From: Ruminiclostridium sp.
Lineage (GTDB): Bacteria; Bacillota; Clostridia; Oscillospirales; Ruminococcaceae
Assembly: GCA_017935365.1 (NCBI GenBank)
Contig: JAGBHT010000047.1
Coordinates: forward strand, 1-64,000
Direction: 5' to 3'
DNA: 64,000 nt
Numbering within the stretch: the first letter of the stretch is position 1; each line of letters begins with the position of its first letter. The notes beneath the pieces were generated by a model, which saw nothing but the letters and a program-made list of their open reading frames with translations, was not told the DNA's origin and did no database searches. Below, piece by piece: positions 1 to 9,007 of this stretch. The position numbers and the translations under genes are program-made.

Positions 1-2586
1 TGCCTTTAAGCTCTTCACCGTATAGCTTGTAGAAGTAGCCTTAGTGCCGGTGTAAACAGTCACCCATTTACCGCCCTTGTACTGCTGTAACTGGTAGCCG
101 CTTGCGGTCGTTCCCTTGTTCCAGCCGAGCGTTATTGAAGTTTTGGCTGTTGATTTAGCCTTGAATCCTCCCACGCCGTAGGGATTTGTATTGACTTTAA
201 GTTCACTGCTCCATGAGCCGTACTGTTTTGTATTTCCGTAAGTCTTGTACGCTCTTATCCTGAATCTGTAGCCCGCTGTACCTGCCTTGAGCTTCTTTAC
301 TGTGTAGCTTGTGTTGGTAGCCTTAGTGCCGGTGTAGATAGTTACCCACTTGCCATCCTTGTACTGCTGTAGCTGATAACCGCTTGCGGTCGTACCCTTG
401 TTCCACTTTAATGTCACTGAGGTGCTTGTCTTTGACGAGCACTTGAATCCGCCTACACCGTAAGGGTTTGTGTTGACCTTTACGGTAGATGAATAACCGC
501 TGTAAACCTTGCCGCTGTTCTCATTTCTGTATGCTCTTATCCTGAACTGATAACCCGCTGTTCCTGCCACTAATCCCTTGACGGTATATGATGTCGTTGC
601 ATTGCTTGTCACCTTGGCAACATTTGTCCACTTGCCACTCTTGTACTGCTCTATCTCATAACCGCTTGCTGCACTGTTCTTATTCCACTGCAAGGTCACA
701 TTAGTACTTGATATTGACTTAACCTTGAAGCCTGTCACCTTTGAAAGCGTGAGCTTTGCGGTGTAATTGATCTTTTTTCCCGCACCGCATATCTTACACT
801 TCTGAAGCGTGTAACCCTGTGCCGTGTATGTAGGCTTTACAACAGAATCGGTAACATAGTCGTGCGTGTGATTTTTAAGACTTGTTCCGGGTTTTACCGT
901 CTGATCGTAAATGTAATAATCATCGGGAATTTTATTTGTATTTCTGTCAACCTTCAGCTTTGCCACATCATCAGACGTAAGCACATAATCCCTAAGATAT
1001 TTCTTGTCAAGCAGTCCTTCACGCACTAAATACTCAACATCATAATAACTTGCACAGTCATCATCGTATAATTTATCTACATCAATACAACGCCAAAGAT
1101 TTTCATCTGACTGATAGCTGAACAGAACGCTTTTCTGAACTTCCTTTACCGAAATAACAGTTAAATCAGTATCATAAAGACCAGTTTCTTCGTTATATAT
1201 ATTCTCGTATTCGTATTTTATCTGAGGAACAGACATTTTCAGCAGAATATCACTTTGAGGATGATCCTCAAACTTTTCGCCGGGAACATAGCATTCCCAT
1301 GCGTCAACATATCTTCCATCGACCCATACGTCCGAAGCGTATCCGAGATCGCCGCCCCAGTATATTTCAGATCCGCTGTCGCCTGCGCTGTCAGTGTAGA
1401 AATTACTTCCGTCGCCGTTTCTGTAAAGATAGCTGTATCCTGTCTGCGTGCCGCCGAATATACCTGTGATTTCTATCAGGCGCACCCACGAACCATTTCC
1501 TACGGTATTATATATGCTCTTCCACGTTATTGAACCTGCACGGGGAATATCGTCTTTCATTTCAACCTGCGAGTATTCGTTGAGCAGTTTCTTTGTACCT
1601 TCAAGAGTGATTTTTGTGCCACCGTTTCCGAAGGTGTAATATTGCTTTATCTTGTCTTCGCTGATGCCCTGTCCTTCGCCGTTTCCCTGACCTCCGTATG
1701 AACGTGTATTGCCCTTATAAGTAACATTCACCATATAATGATAATCATCGTCCCACGAAATCTGAGCCGAGCTGTCAAGCCGCTTTGCAACAATTGACAT
1801 AACACTCGGGAAACCGAGTGAATCATAACGGTAGGGATATATTGCGCTGGCAAAAAGCGATCTGCTGTCCTCGCGTGTATAAGGCGACTGGATATAGAAA
1901 AGCTGATCCTTATGTGGCGATGTTGACATTCCCCAGTAATTGGTAGCACGTTTCAGCTTTCCTTTGATGTACGAGCCGCTGTAAAGGCATATAGATGAAA
2001 ATCCTTCCTGCACCGCATCCATATTGTCAAAGAAAGATGATTTTGTCGCATATCTGTCAATCAGATAATCAACATCATCTTTAAGAGCGGGAAGTTTAAG
2101 CTTTATCTTGGTATCGTTCCAGGTAACATTATAACTGTCCGAACCGCTCTTTGTCTGTAAAACTATTTCTCCGCCGTCAGTATACGAACCGCAGAAAATA
2201 TAACCGCCGTCCACTCTGCCGTTATTCTTGTTCTGATATCTTATGTCCTGATAAAGGTATGGCTTATCGTCCCAGGAATCCCATGCGGCACTTATAACGC
2301 TCGGTTCATCTTCAATATACACACTGGTCTTATCTGCAAATCTGAACGATGTAGGATCGGGATTGTCCGTCTTTACAAAGAAATATTCATTAAACGGAGC
2401 AAGAAGCGGAGTTATCGTATAGCTGTACCCTGTCGCACTCGCCTTGGCAAGCGCAGTTTCTTCGGGTGTCGCCGACGCACTGACTTTTTTACTTACTTCG
2501 GGAATTATATCGCCTACCGGCGTGCCGACCACAGAAAAAGCCATAATCGCCGACATTATTCCTGAAGTTATTTTTCTTAGTTTCAT
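1..2586 (-). CDS. Secreted FN3-repeat surface protein (C-terminus beyond window)
   Basis: The reading frame is open from an ATG at 2586 to the window edge, giving 862 residues without a stop, so the protein continues outside. A strong AAAGGAGG site lies just upstream. The first ~38 residues form a signal peptide (MKLRKITSG, a hydrophobic core, then VSASA). Residues ~40-580 are a polar, Trp/Tyr-rich extracellular region that I do not recognise. Around residues 565-605 there is a HTH...CKICG segment, a short zinc-ribbon-like motif often found in Ruminococcus surface proteins. At least three ~93-residue fibronectin type III repeats follow (about 613-700, 706-793, 799 onward), each with the W-N-K...SGYE/Q core and a NPYGVGGFK linker. 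It is probably exported and possibly cell-surface or polysaccharide associated. No catalytic domain is identifiable. Confidence 0.8.
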   Translation of the reverse strand, partial: MKLRKITSGIMSAIMAFSVVGTPVGDIIPEVSKKVSASATPEETALAKASATGYSYTITPLLAPFNEYFFVKTDNPDPTSFRFADKTSVYIEDEPSVISAAWDSWDDKPYLYQDIRYQNKNNGRVDGGYIFCGSYTDGGEIVLQTKSGSDSYNVTWNDTKIKLKLPALKDDVDYLIDRYATKSSFFDNMDAVQEGFSSICLYSGSYIKGKLKRATNYWGMSTSPHKDQLFYIQSPYTREDSRSLFASAIYPYRYDSLGFPSVMSIVAKRLDSSAQISWDDDYHYMVNVTYKGNTRSYGGQGNGEGQGISEDKIKQYYTFGNGGTKITLEGTKKLLNEYSQVEMKDDIPRAGSITWKSIYNTVGNGSWVRLIEITGIFGGTQTGYSYLYRNGDGSNFYTDSAGDSGSEIYWGGDLGYASDVWVDGRYVDAWECYVPGEKFEDHPQSDILLKMSVPQIKYEYENIYNEETGLYDTDLTVISVKEVQKSVLFSYQSDENLWRCIDVDKLYDDDCASYYDVEYLVREGLLDKKYLRDYVLTSDDVAKLKVDRNTNKIPDDYYIYDQTVKPGTSLKNHTHDYVTDSVVKPTYTAQGYTLQKCKICGAGKKINYTAKLTLSKVTGFKVKSISSTNVTLQWNKNSAASGYEIEQYKSGKWTNVAKVTSNATTSYTVKGLVAGTAGYQFRIRAYRNENSGKVYSGYSSTVKVNTNPYGVGGFKCSSKTSTSVTLKWNKGTTASGYQLQQYKDGKWVTIYTGTKATNTSYTVKKLKAGTAGYRFRIRAYKTYGNTKQYGSWSSELKVNTNPYGVGGFKAKSTAKTSITLGWNKGTTASGYQLQQYKGGKWVTVYTGTKATSTSYTVKSLKA

Positions 2587-2802
2587 ATTATTTCCTCCTT
2601 TGATATATTAAACAAAAAAGGCACAGTGCCTCACAGCAAGCTATGCCTTAAATATCATATATAATGCCCTTGATATCAACGCACTTCTCTCACCGATCGA
2701 TTGCAATATCTACGCCATATACTATCATAATTATATCACTACAATTTCCTATTGTCAATAATTAACTGACACAATAAAGCAAATTCTATGACAAAATTAT
2801 TA

Positions 2803-2955
2803 TCATTTTCCCCCGAACACAAAAACCGCAAGTATAATAATTGCCAGTGAACCGATACATATTATCCAGTTACGGTTATATGTCCTGCTCACTTTCTTTT
2901 CGTGCTCAAGTCGTTCCATACGTTTTTTCAGTTTGTAATCAGGTTCCTGTTTCAT
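2803..2955 (-). CDS. 50-aa single-pass membrane protein
   Basis: The frame starts at an ATG whose last two bases overlap the TGA of the upstream gene (ATGA, 2952-2955), so translation is probably coupled. An AAAAGGAG site precedes it. Residues 1-29 are very basic and charged (KKRMERLEHEKK). Residues 30-47 form one hydrophobic helix rich in Ile/Leu/Val, and the protein ends GGK. No family is recognised. The overlap suggests that it works with the preceding 243-residue protein. Confidence 0.6.
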   Translation of the reverse strand: MKQEPDYKLKKRMERLEHEKKVSRTYNRNWIICIGSLAIIILAVFVFGGK

Positions 2956-3683
2956 ACGTTACTCCTTTTGCTTTTAATGTTAGGCGTTTTCCTTGCAACC
3001 GACATTTCAATCCATGCTTCATTTTCCCACTCAATGACCGATTTGCCGTCTGCCTTTGCAAACTTTCTTATTTTTTCTTGTAACTCCATATATTCATTGT
3101 ATTTATCAATGTTACTCCAGCACTTTTTCTTATAGTAAAACGTTTCTCCTGAGCCGGTAACGCCTTCTATTTCTAATTTTTTGAGTTTTTGCAATATATA
3201 ACTGTCAATCGGGGCATGCAATGCTTTCTCATCCATATCATTCGGTAATCTATTTAAAAGCCACAGATATTTCAAAGTCATGTTAAGCCACTTTTGGGCA
3301 TTACCGTATGTAAAAAAATTTTTATTGTTTTCATCATGAATTTTGTTGTAATCGTTCACTAATCTTTCGCATACTTCTTTGTGCCAAGTAGCAAAGTTGA
3401 TTGATTTACCATATTTAGAAATTTTATCATACAAATATTCTGAACTCGTCACTTTATTTGTTTCTGAGCTTTCTTTTAACTTGCCGATGTTAATGATATT
3501 TTTCTTAAATAAGCCATTGAACGCATTTTGTTGTGTTGCATCACCATAAGCTTTGTTTATTGCCATTAATAGCAAATTATTTGCATGCCCTTCAACCATA
3601 TCACTGACCATTCCAACGTTCAGATATGAATATACGAAAAATTTTTCCAGTTCTGTTTTCAGTTCAAGTTGATTATTATCCAT
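2952..3683 (-). CDS. Uncharacterised AT-rich cytosolic protein
   Basis: I place the start at MDNNQLELK (3683), where GGAG lies about nine bases upstream; an upstream in-frame start at 3725 lacks a good site. The 243-residue product is Lys/Asn-rich, has no signal peptide or membrane segment, and contains a conserved-looking stretch AQKWLNMTLKYLWLL followed by HAPIDSYIL. I recall this arrangement in scattered hypothetical proteins, but I cannot assign a function. Base composition is visibly more AT-rich than in the flanking housekeeping genes, which suggests horizontal acquisition. It overlaps the 50-aa membrane protein gene by four bases. Confidence 0.6.
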   Translation of the reverse strand: MDNNQLELKTELEKFFVYSYLNVGMVSDMVEGHANNLLLMAINKAYGDATQQNAFNGLFKKNIINIGKLKESSETNKVTSSEYLYDKISKYGKSINFATWHKEVCERLVNDYNKIHDENNKNFFTYGNAQKWLNMTLKYLWLLNRLPNDMDEKALHAPIDSYILQKLKKLEIEGVTGSGETFYYKKKCWSNIDKYNEYMELQEKIRKFAKADGKSVIEWENEAWIEMSVARKTPNIKSKRSNV

Positions 3684-3765
3684 AAATCCAATCTCCGAAA
3701 TACCGAAATACCGCATTTTGAGCAATTCACGTTCATATCTTATGTAAAAAAGCGATAATACATTA

Positions 3766-4569
3766 TCACTTTTTCCTGATTAAATCAATTATATGCGTCA
3801 TCGGGTCATCGTTATTTGAGCCGATAATGATGTCAGCCGCCGCCTTTACATCATCATGCGCATTGCTTACAGCAACGCCAAGATCCGCACTGCGAACCAT
3901 TTCAGCGTCATTCGGATAGTCGCCCGCCGCAACCGTGAATCTATCCTCGCTGTTTGTTACTCTGAGTAACTGCTTATAACCGTAAGCCTTACTCACTCCT
4001 TCCGGCAACAGCTCATAGAAGAACGGCGCTGACAGCACCCTGTTTGTCCCCTCCGCGCAATGTTCGTTTATAAACCGTGCAAGCTCAGGCATTTTGTCCT
4101 CAGGGTAAGCAAACAGCACCTTAAGCCAGCCCTCGTGCGGAATGTCGTCAAGACTGCACACATCGCCGTGTACGTTCTCAAGCGCCATATGCGCCCGCTC
4201 AACATCGTTAAGCGCAGGAACATAGACTGTGTGCTTGTGAAGCACCTCAATTCCCACATCGGGGAACTTATCCATTACCAGTTTTATGTAATCCCTTGCC
4301 TTCTGCGTGACCTCGCACTGCCACAGGAACTCTTCCTTGTCAAAGTCGTACACTGCCGAGCCGTTGAAGATTACGGCAGGTATCCTGAGCTTAAGTTTTT
4401 CAGCGATGGGCTTTGCCATAGAGTAACCTCTGCCCGTCGCTATAGTGAACATTCCGCCCTTGTCGCAGAAGTCGTTTATCGACTCCATATCACGCGGCGA
4501 AATCTCTTTCTTATCGTCCAGGAGCGTGCCGTCAAGGTCGCTCATGATTATCACATTTCTGAAATCCAT
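3766..4569 (-). CDS. Cof-type HAD-superfamily phosphatase
   Basis: The start is the ATG at 4569 (MDFRNVIIMSDLDGTLLDD), with GGAAAG upstream; the longer frame lacks a site and begins inside rluA. It carries HAD motif I DLDGT with the nucleophilic Asp, motif II in FTIATGR, and a C-terminal VAAGDYPNDAEMV motif followed by GVAVSNA, typical of Cof-type (class IIB cap) hydrolases. Length (267 aa) is normal. These enzymes dephosphorylate sugar phosphates, flavin mononucleotide or similar cytosolic substrates; the substrate here is unknown. It is the last gene of the long minus-strand series and starts just 25 bases after the pseudouridine synthase. Confidence 0.9.
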   Translation of the reverse strand: MDFRNVIIMSDLDGTLLDDKKEISPRDMESINDFCDKGGMFTIATGRGYSMAKPIAEKLKLRIPAVIFNGSAVYDFDKEEFLWQCEVTQKARDYIKLVMDKFPDVGIEVLHKHTVYVPALNDVERAHMALENVHGDVCSLDDIPHEGWLKVLFAYPEDKMPELARFINEHCAEGTNRVLSAPFFYELLPEGVSKAYGYKQLLRVTNSEDRFTVAAGDYPNDAEMVRSADLGVAVSNAHDDVKAAADIIIGSNNDDPMTHIIDLIRKK

Positions 4570-4594
4570 TGTTTCTTTCCTTTGTTCGTGCCGT

Positions 4595-5506
4595 TTATTT
4601 CTCTGTCTTCTGTGTTTCAAGGTTTTTCAGCAGCTTCTGAAAATAGTCGGGAAGCTCGCTGTCAAACTCCATATACTGCCCGTTAGGGTGGACAAATCCT
4701 ATCTTCTTTGCGTGTAGGCACTGACCACAAAGCCACTTCGGACTGCCGTTTCCGTACACTTCGTCACCGGTGACCGGGTGTCCTATATACGCCATATGGA
4801 CCCTTATCTGATGCGTCCTTCCCGTTTCAAGACGCAGTCTTACAAGCGTATTGTTTCTGTACGTCTGCTCTACAAAGTAATGCGTTACCGCTTCCCTGGA
4901 GTTTTCGGTCGTGACGCACATCTTCTTGCGGTCGATCTTATGTCTGCCTATCGGAGCATTTACAGTTCCGTCCTCTCTGATAACACCCTGTACCACAGCC
5001 ATATATTCTCTCGTGAAGCTGTGCACCTTTATCTGCCCGGCAAGCACATTGTGCGCCGTGTCATTCTTGGCGACTATCAGAAGTCCGCTCGTGTCCCTGT
5101 CTATCCTGTGCACTATTCCGGGACGGATAACTCCGTTTATTCCCGAAAGGCTGTCGCCGCAGTGATACATCAAAGCATTGACAAGCGTTCCGCTGTAATG
5201 TCCCGGTGCGGGATGCACCACCATACCTTTTGGCTTGTTCACCACAAGCAGGTCACTGTCCTCATAGACTATATCAAGCGGAATATTTTCAGGGAGAATG
5301 TCAGCAGGCTGTGCCTCCGGCACATCAAGCGTTACAACATCTCCCGCTTTCATTTTCTGATTCTTGGCGGCATTTTTCCCGTTTACAAGACAGCAGCCCT
5401 GCTCAATAAGAGCGGCGGCTGCTGATCGTGTTATTCCTGTATCCTGCAAAGCAAGAAATTTGTCTGTTCTTTCGCCGCCTGTTTCACAGGTAAATTCGTA
5501 ATGCAA
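4595..5506 (-). CDS. RluA-family pseudouridine synthase
   Basis: An N-terminal S4 RNA-binding region (residues ~10-70) is followed by the RluA catalytic domain with the signature HRIDRDTSGLLIVAK, whose Asp is the catalytic residue, then GRTHQIRVHM. Length (303 aa) fits the RluD/YlyB group that modifies 23S rRNA or related targets. The start appears to be TTG at 5506, preceded by GGAGGG. It follows lspA by about 20 bases, the order of B. subtilis lspA-ylyB, which supports the YlyB-like assignment. Confidence 0.93.
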   Translation of the reverse strand: MHYEFTCETGGERTDKFLALQDTGITRSAAAALIEQGCCLVNGKNAAKNQKMKAGDVVTLDVPEAQPADILPENIPLDIVYEDSDLLVVNKPKGMVVHPAPGHYSGTLVNALMYHCGDSLSGINGVIRPGIVHRIDRDTSGLLIVAKNDTAHNVLAGQIKVHSFTREYMAVVQGVIREDGTVNAPIGRHKIDRKKMCVTTENSREAVTHYFVEQTYRNNTLVRLRLETGRTHQIRVHMAYIGHPVTGDEVYGNGSPKWLCGQCLHAKKIGFVHPNGQYMEFDSELPDYFQKLLKNLETQKTEK

Positions 5507-5526
5507 TATTACCCTCCGTAGCGGTG

Positions 5527-6087
5527 TTATTTTTCCTCACTGACCGTTTCTGCTTTCATTTCGGCAGTGTTCTGTTCCTTGTCATCGGCATTTTCGTTCT
5601 TCTTTGCCGATCTCTTGTTTTTCTGTTCTTTTATCTCATCAATTACAACGAATAGGAGAAGCCCTATAGCGCCGAGTACCGCGCATATATCGGCTACATT
5701 GAATACAGCAAAGTTGATTATCCTTACATCGATAAAGTCGATTACTTCGCCCCTTATAACCCTGTCTATAAGATTTCCCAGTCCGCCGGCAACGATGAGT
5801 GCCATCGACCAGACGTAAGTAGGGCGCTTGACTCTTTTCGATATCATCAGATAGAGCATAGCGACAATAATTATCGCAGTGAATATCACAAGAAATATCT
5901 GCTTGCCCTCGAGTATACTGAAAGCCGCGCCGGGATTTCTCTCATATGTGATATTCAGCACATTTGTATCGCCGAATGATATTATCGGTATTGACTGATG
6001 AAGCTCCATATTGCTGTCAATCAGTATCTTGGTGAGCTGGTCGAGCCCTATAAGTCCTGCGGCCACCGCAAGAGCGATATATAGCAT
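5527..6087 (-). CDS. lspA: Lipoprotein signal peptidase II
   Basis: This integral membrane aspartic protease removes signal peptides from prolipoproteins. Diagnostic motifs are NPGAAFSIL, GGLGNLIDRV and FNVADICA, whose Asp residues in the last two form the catalytic dyad. Four hydrophobic segments lie within the first ~155 residues. The C-terminus (~155-186) is an unusual charged tail rich in Lys, Glu and Asp. It is flanked by divIVA and an rluA-type gene, as in many Firmicutes. Substrates in this window include the lipoproteins at 18771 and 27362. Confidence 0.95.
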   Translation of the reverse strand: MLYIALAVAAGLIGLDQLTKILIDSNMELHQSIPIISFGDTNVLNITYERNPGAAFSILEGKQIFLVIFTAIIIVAMLYLMISKRVKRPTYVWSMALIVAGGLGNLIDRVIRGEVIDFIDVRIINFAVFNVADICAVLGAIGLLLFVVIDEIKEQKNKRSAKKNENADDKEQNTAEMKAETVSEEK

Positions 6088-6132
6088 TTATTCTTAGTTC
6101 CTTTCGTTGTCAGACGTGTATTCCTATGTATT

Positions 6133-7005
6133 TTACTTGTTCTTGCCGAACTCAAGCTCTGCTGTGGGAACCTTCTTTTCTTCTTTTTCGTTCTTCAGAC
6201 TGAAAAGCACAGAATCGCTCTTGGCTTTGTCGTCTTCGGGCTTGTTTGTTTCAGCTTTGGCTTCTGCGGGCTTTTCTTCTGCCTTGACTGCCGGTTTTTC
6301 CTCAGGCTTTTTTGCTTCGGGCTTTGCAGGAGCAGGTGCGGGAGCTGCGGGAGCCGGTGCAGGCTTCTTTGCAAAAGCGCTGTCCTCAGGCTTTCTTGCC
6401 TCAACCTCTTTTGCCGTATTTATTACGAACTCGTTTTCGCAAGCCTTGGGCATATTCTTAATGTTCTCAATATGAGCGCTGTATGCGGCAAGGATCTTGT
6501 TCGTATAGTCCTGAACTTCTTTTCTTGTGCGCTGGAGAACTATCTGTTCTCTTTCTGTCTGCTGCATCATTATTGTGTGGATCTCGTCAGCCTTTGCGTT
6601 TGCTTCGTCAACGATCTGCTTAGCCTTGGCGTTTGCTTCTGCGAGGTTCTTTTCTGAAATTTCCTTCTTCTTTGCGGCAAGTGCGTCAGCGTCCTTGATA
6701 GTCTTGTCAGCCTTTTCCTTGGCTTCTTTTCTTATCTTCTCGGCATCTTCCTTAGCCTCATTTACTACTGCGATACCCTGCTTCTTTGCAATGAGAAGAG
6801 CATCTCTCAGTGCGTCTTCATCCTTGCGGTACTCTCTTATCTTTTCTGCCAGAACCTCAAGCTTTTTCTCAAGCTCCTCGTTCTCGTTCTGCATCTTCTT
6901 GTATTCGATAGAAACGTCCTTTAAGAAAGTGTCTACCTCTGCGGCATCGTAACCGCCGCGCTTTACTGTGTCAAATTCCTTTGATACTATATCTTTAGCA
7001 TTCAC
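6133..7005 (-). CDS. divIVA: DivIVA-family cell division / polarity protein
   Basis: The N-terminal lipid-binding DivIVA domain begins MNAKDIVSKEFDTVKRGGY, then a long coiled coil rich in Glu/Lys/Ala covers residues ~30-170. The C-terminal ~90 residues are low complexity, rich in Pro, Ala, Lys and Glu (PAPAAPAPAPAKPE). The start codon is GTG at 7005, with AGGAGG nine bases upstream. DivIVA proteins recognise curved membrane at poles and septa and recruit division and wall factors. The neighbours sepF, ylmH and lspA make a standard division cluster. The Pro/Ala-rich tail is longer than in B. subtilis DivIVA. Confidence 0.92.
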   Translation of the reverse strand: MNAKDIVSKEFDTVKRGGYDAAEVDTFLKDVSIEYKKMQNENEELEKKLEVLAEKIREYRKDEDALRDALLIAKKQGIAVVNEAKEDAEKIRKEAKEKADKTIKDADALAAKKKEISEKNLAEANAKAKQIVDEANAKADEIHTIMMQQTEREQIVLQRTRKEVQDYTNKILAAYSAHIENIKNMPKACENEFVINTAKEVEARKPEDSAFAKKPAPAPAAPAPAPAKPEAKKPEEKPAVKAEEKPAEAKAETNKPEDDKAKSDSVLFSLKNEKEEKKVPTAELEFGKNK

Positions 7006-7018
7006 GGGAAAAATCCTC

Positions 7019-7801
7019 CTAAATGTATTTTTTCACTGTAATATGTATATTGCCTTTTCTGCCTGTTCCGCCGATGCTTTCAAGACGAAACTTACCTTTT
7101 CCTCTGACGGAAAAGATATCGCCCTCGCAAAGCTGTTTTGACACATCGGTACAGACTGTGCCGCCAAGCTGTACAAGCTGGGGCATAATATACTTTTCTA
7201 CTGCCACCGTCCGTGATGTGCCTGTAACGCTCCTGACAATGTTGTCTAGGCGCAGTGATGCCACCGACAGTGAAAGCTCTTCATATTTTCTTTCAGGTAA
7301 TGTAAAACCTGCTTTTACGTCTGTTTCGGTTGTTACTCCGACCCTGCCGATTTTCGTAAGGTTGTCCGGGATCAGCGGAGCTATCTTCTCATATACGAAT
7401 ACCGCCGCCTTGCCTTCCGTAACAAAAATATCGCCTACCGTATCACGCTCTATGCCGAGCGCCATAAGCGAACCCAGCACATCACGGTGAGTTATCGTAT
7501 CCTCACGGCGATAATAAAGCGTAACTGCCTTTATCGGGAACATCTCCGCCACTGTAGCGTCATATCCGCAAATGTCATCGTTTTCAAAATAAAACGAGGG
7601 AAAAAGCCCAAGGCAACACCTGAGCGGATCACGGTTTTCCGCACCGCCGCAGAACACTGCGGTCACATCTTTCGGAAAACTTATCCCCTGTGCCTGAGCA
7701 AACCCGCTTTCAGACAAAAAACGCGTGAAATACGGCCGGGAATTGCTTATGCAATCCCTCGCCGCATTCATTAGGTCTTTTTTCAAACCGGTTTCAGTCA
7801 T
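7019..7801 (-). CDS. ylmH: YlmH-family S4 RNA-binding protein
   Basis: The 260-residue protein has the YlmH layout: an N-terminal region with CCGxG-like FCGGAENRDPLRCCLGLFPSF, then YRREDTITHRDVLGSLMALGIERDTVGDI, then a C-terminal S4 domain (~180-250) with LDNIVRS and GDIFSVRGKGK. The family sits in the division cluster of Gram-positives; homologues bind RNA and associate with the 50S ribosomal subunit in quality control. The ATG is one base after the sepF stop, so the two are probably coupled. The usual ylmG (YggT) gene between them is missing. Confidence 0.9.
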   Translation of the reverse strand: MTETGLKKDLMNAARDCISNSRPYFTRFLSESGFAQAQGISFPKDVTAVFCGGAENRDPLRCCLGLFPSFYFENDDICGYDATVAEMFPIKAVTLYYRREDTITHRDVLGSLMALGIERDTVGDIFVTEGKAAVFVYEKIAPLIPDNLTKIGRVGVTTETDVKAGFTLPERKYEELSLSVASLRLDNIVRSVTGTSRTVAVEKYIMPQLVQLGGTVCTDVSKQLCEGDIFSVRGKGKFRLESIGGTGRKGNIHITVKKYI

Positions 7802-7802
7802 C

Positions 7803-8261
7803 TCAGCCTATTTCGTCAAAGATGTCCTCTCCTGAAATGTTGCTTATCTCGTCTATGAACTCGCCTGAAATATCAACGTTATAGGGAGCGAGTACATATG
7901 TAGTTTCGCCTATTCTTCTTATTTCGCCGCCTGTAATGTAGCTTACGCCGCCTAGGAAGTCGATAAGACGGTTTGCCGTATCCTTGTTTGTGTTGTTGAA
8001 CATAAGGATAACTGTTGTCTTGTTCTTGTAAAGCTCTGCTATCTCACCTGCGTCGCTGAACTTCTTGGGTCTGTTTACAACAAGGTGCAGTGTTGTGCTT
8101 GCGTTGTAAGTATAGATCTTGCTTGAGTTTGAGGACTGTCCTGCACTGCGTGCGGGCATCTCGGGTGCTTCCTGCTTTTCGGGCTCTGCTGTGTAATCGT
8201 CCTCTTCGTCGGGACCGCCCCACTTCTTAAAAGAATTCTTGAATGACTCGAATGCGCTCAT
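7803..8261 (-). CDS. sepF: Cell division protein SepF
   Basis: SepF anchors FtsZ to the membrane and polymerises into rings. The 152-residue product has a short N-terminal amphipathic helix (MSAFESFKNSFKKW), an acidic, Ser-rich linker, and the SepF core domain from ~65 on with VVNRPKKFSDAGEIAELYK, VILMFNNTNK, RLIDFLGGVSY and a glycine-containing end. A GGAGGT site precedes the ATG. It lies between yggS and ylmH, as expected for the ylm division cluster. Confidence 0.93.
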   Translation of the reverse strand: MSAFESFKNSFKKWGGPDEEDDYTAEPEKQEAPEMPARSAGQSSNSSKIYTYNASTTLHLVVNRPKKFSDAGEIAELYKNKTTVILMFNNTNKDTANRLIDFLGGVSYITGGEIRRIGETTYVLAPYNVDISGEFIDEISNISGEDIFDEIG

Positions 8262-8284
8262 TGGTCTTTACCTCCGTTTTTTGT

Positions 8285-9007
8285 TTATATAGAATAATTC
8301 CTGTAGCCAAAAAGACCGCTGCCTATCCTGACTATCGTTGAGCCGTACTTTACGGCTGATACATAATCCCCCGACATACCCATCGACAGCGTATCGATGC
8401 CGGAAAGGAAAGAATATTTCTGTTTTGCGTTTTCAAAAAGCTCCTGCATAGCCGCAAAATACTTTTCATTGCCCCCTGCGGGCGGAATGGTCATAAGCCC
8501 CCTTATGCGGACGTTTTCAAGCCCTGATACGACCTTTGCCGTTTCGATAAGCTCTGTTGGCGATACTCCGCCTTTTGACAGCTCACCGCCTATATTGACT
8601 TCAATCAGTATGTCTGTATTCAATCCGTGCTGACCTGCCCTGCGGTTTATCTCAGCCGCAAGGTCTGCGCTGTCTACCGAATGGATCATACTCACCTTAT
8701 CAATTATATACTTTACTTTGTTTTTTTGCAAGCCCCCAATGAAATGAATTTCGGATTTTTCCGAATAATTTTCGTATTTTCCGAGAAATTCCTGCACACG
8801 GTTCTCACCAAGCAAGTCTATGCCAAGACTTTCGGCATAGTTTATCTTTTCACAGGGTACTGTCTTTGTAACTGCCATGATATGTACCTTATCACGGCGG
8901 TTCGCCTTATACATAGCCTCTGCCACGTTCTGTCTTACAGCCTCGTAGTTCAGCTTTATATCTTCAAGTGTGGTTTCTTCGGCGGATTTAGAGATTCTTT
9001 CCGTCAT
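8285..9007 (-). CDS. YggS/YlmE-family PLP homeostasis protein
   Basis: This is the PLP-binding TIM-barrel protein (PLPHP) that buffers pyridoxal phosphate. The PLP lysine lies in HIMAVTKTVP; other family motifs are GENRVQEFLGKY, IHFIGGLQKNK, SVDSADLA and SMGMSGDY, with the phosphate-binding GSTIVRIGSGLFG at the C-terminus. I use the ATG at 9007 (MTERIS), which has an AGGGAAGGA site, rather than an upstream TTG. Its start overlaps the end of the HlyD-like gene by 20 bases, so the two are coupled. Confidence 0.93.
   Translation of the reverse strand: MTERISKSAEETTLEDIKLNYEAVRQNVAEAMYKANRRDKVHIMAVTKTVPCEKINYAESLGIDLLGENRVQEFLGKYENYSEKSEIHFIGGLQKNKVKYIIDKVSMIHSVDSADLAAEINRRAGQHGLNTDILIEVNIGGELSKGGVSPTELIETAKVVSGLENVRIRGLMTIPPAGGNEKYFAAMQELFENAKQKYSFLSGIDTLSMGMSGDYVSAVKYGSTIVRIGSGLFGYRNYSI

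Noticed and set aside
1255..1949. Open frames on both strands inside the FN3 protein region
   Set aside because: They are antisense or out-of-frame shadows of the long minus-strand gene, without ribosome sites.
4060..4717. Plus-strand frames of 90-208 codons over the HAD and rluA genes
   Set aside because: They run antisense to well-identified genes and have no domain signature.
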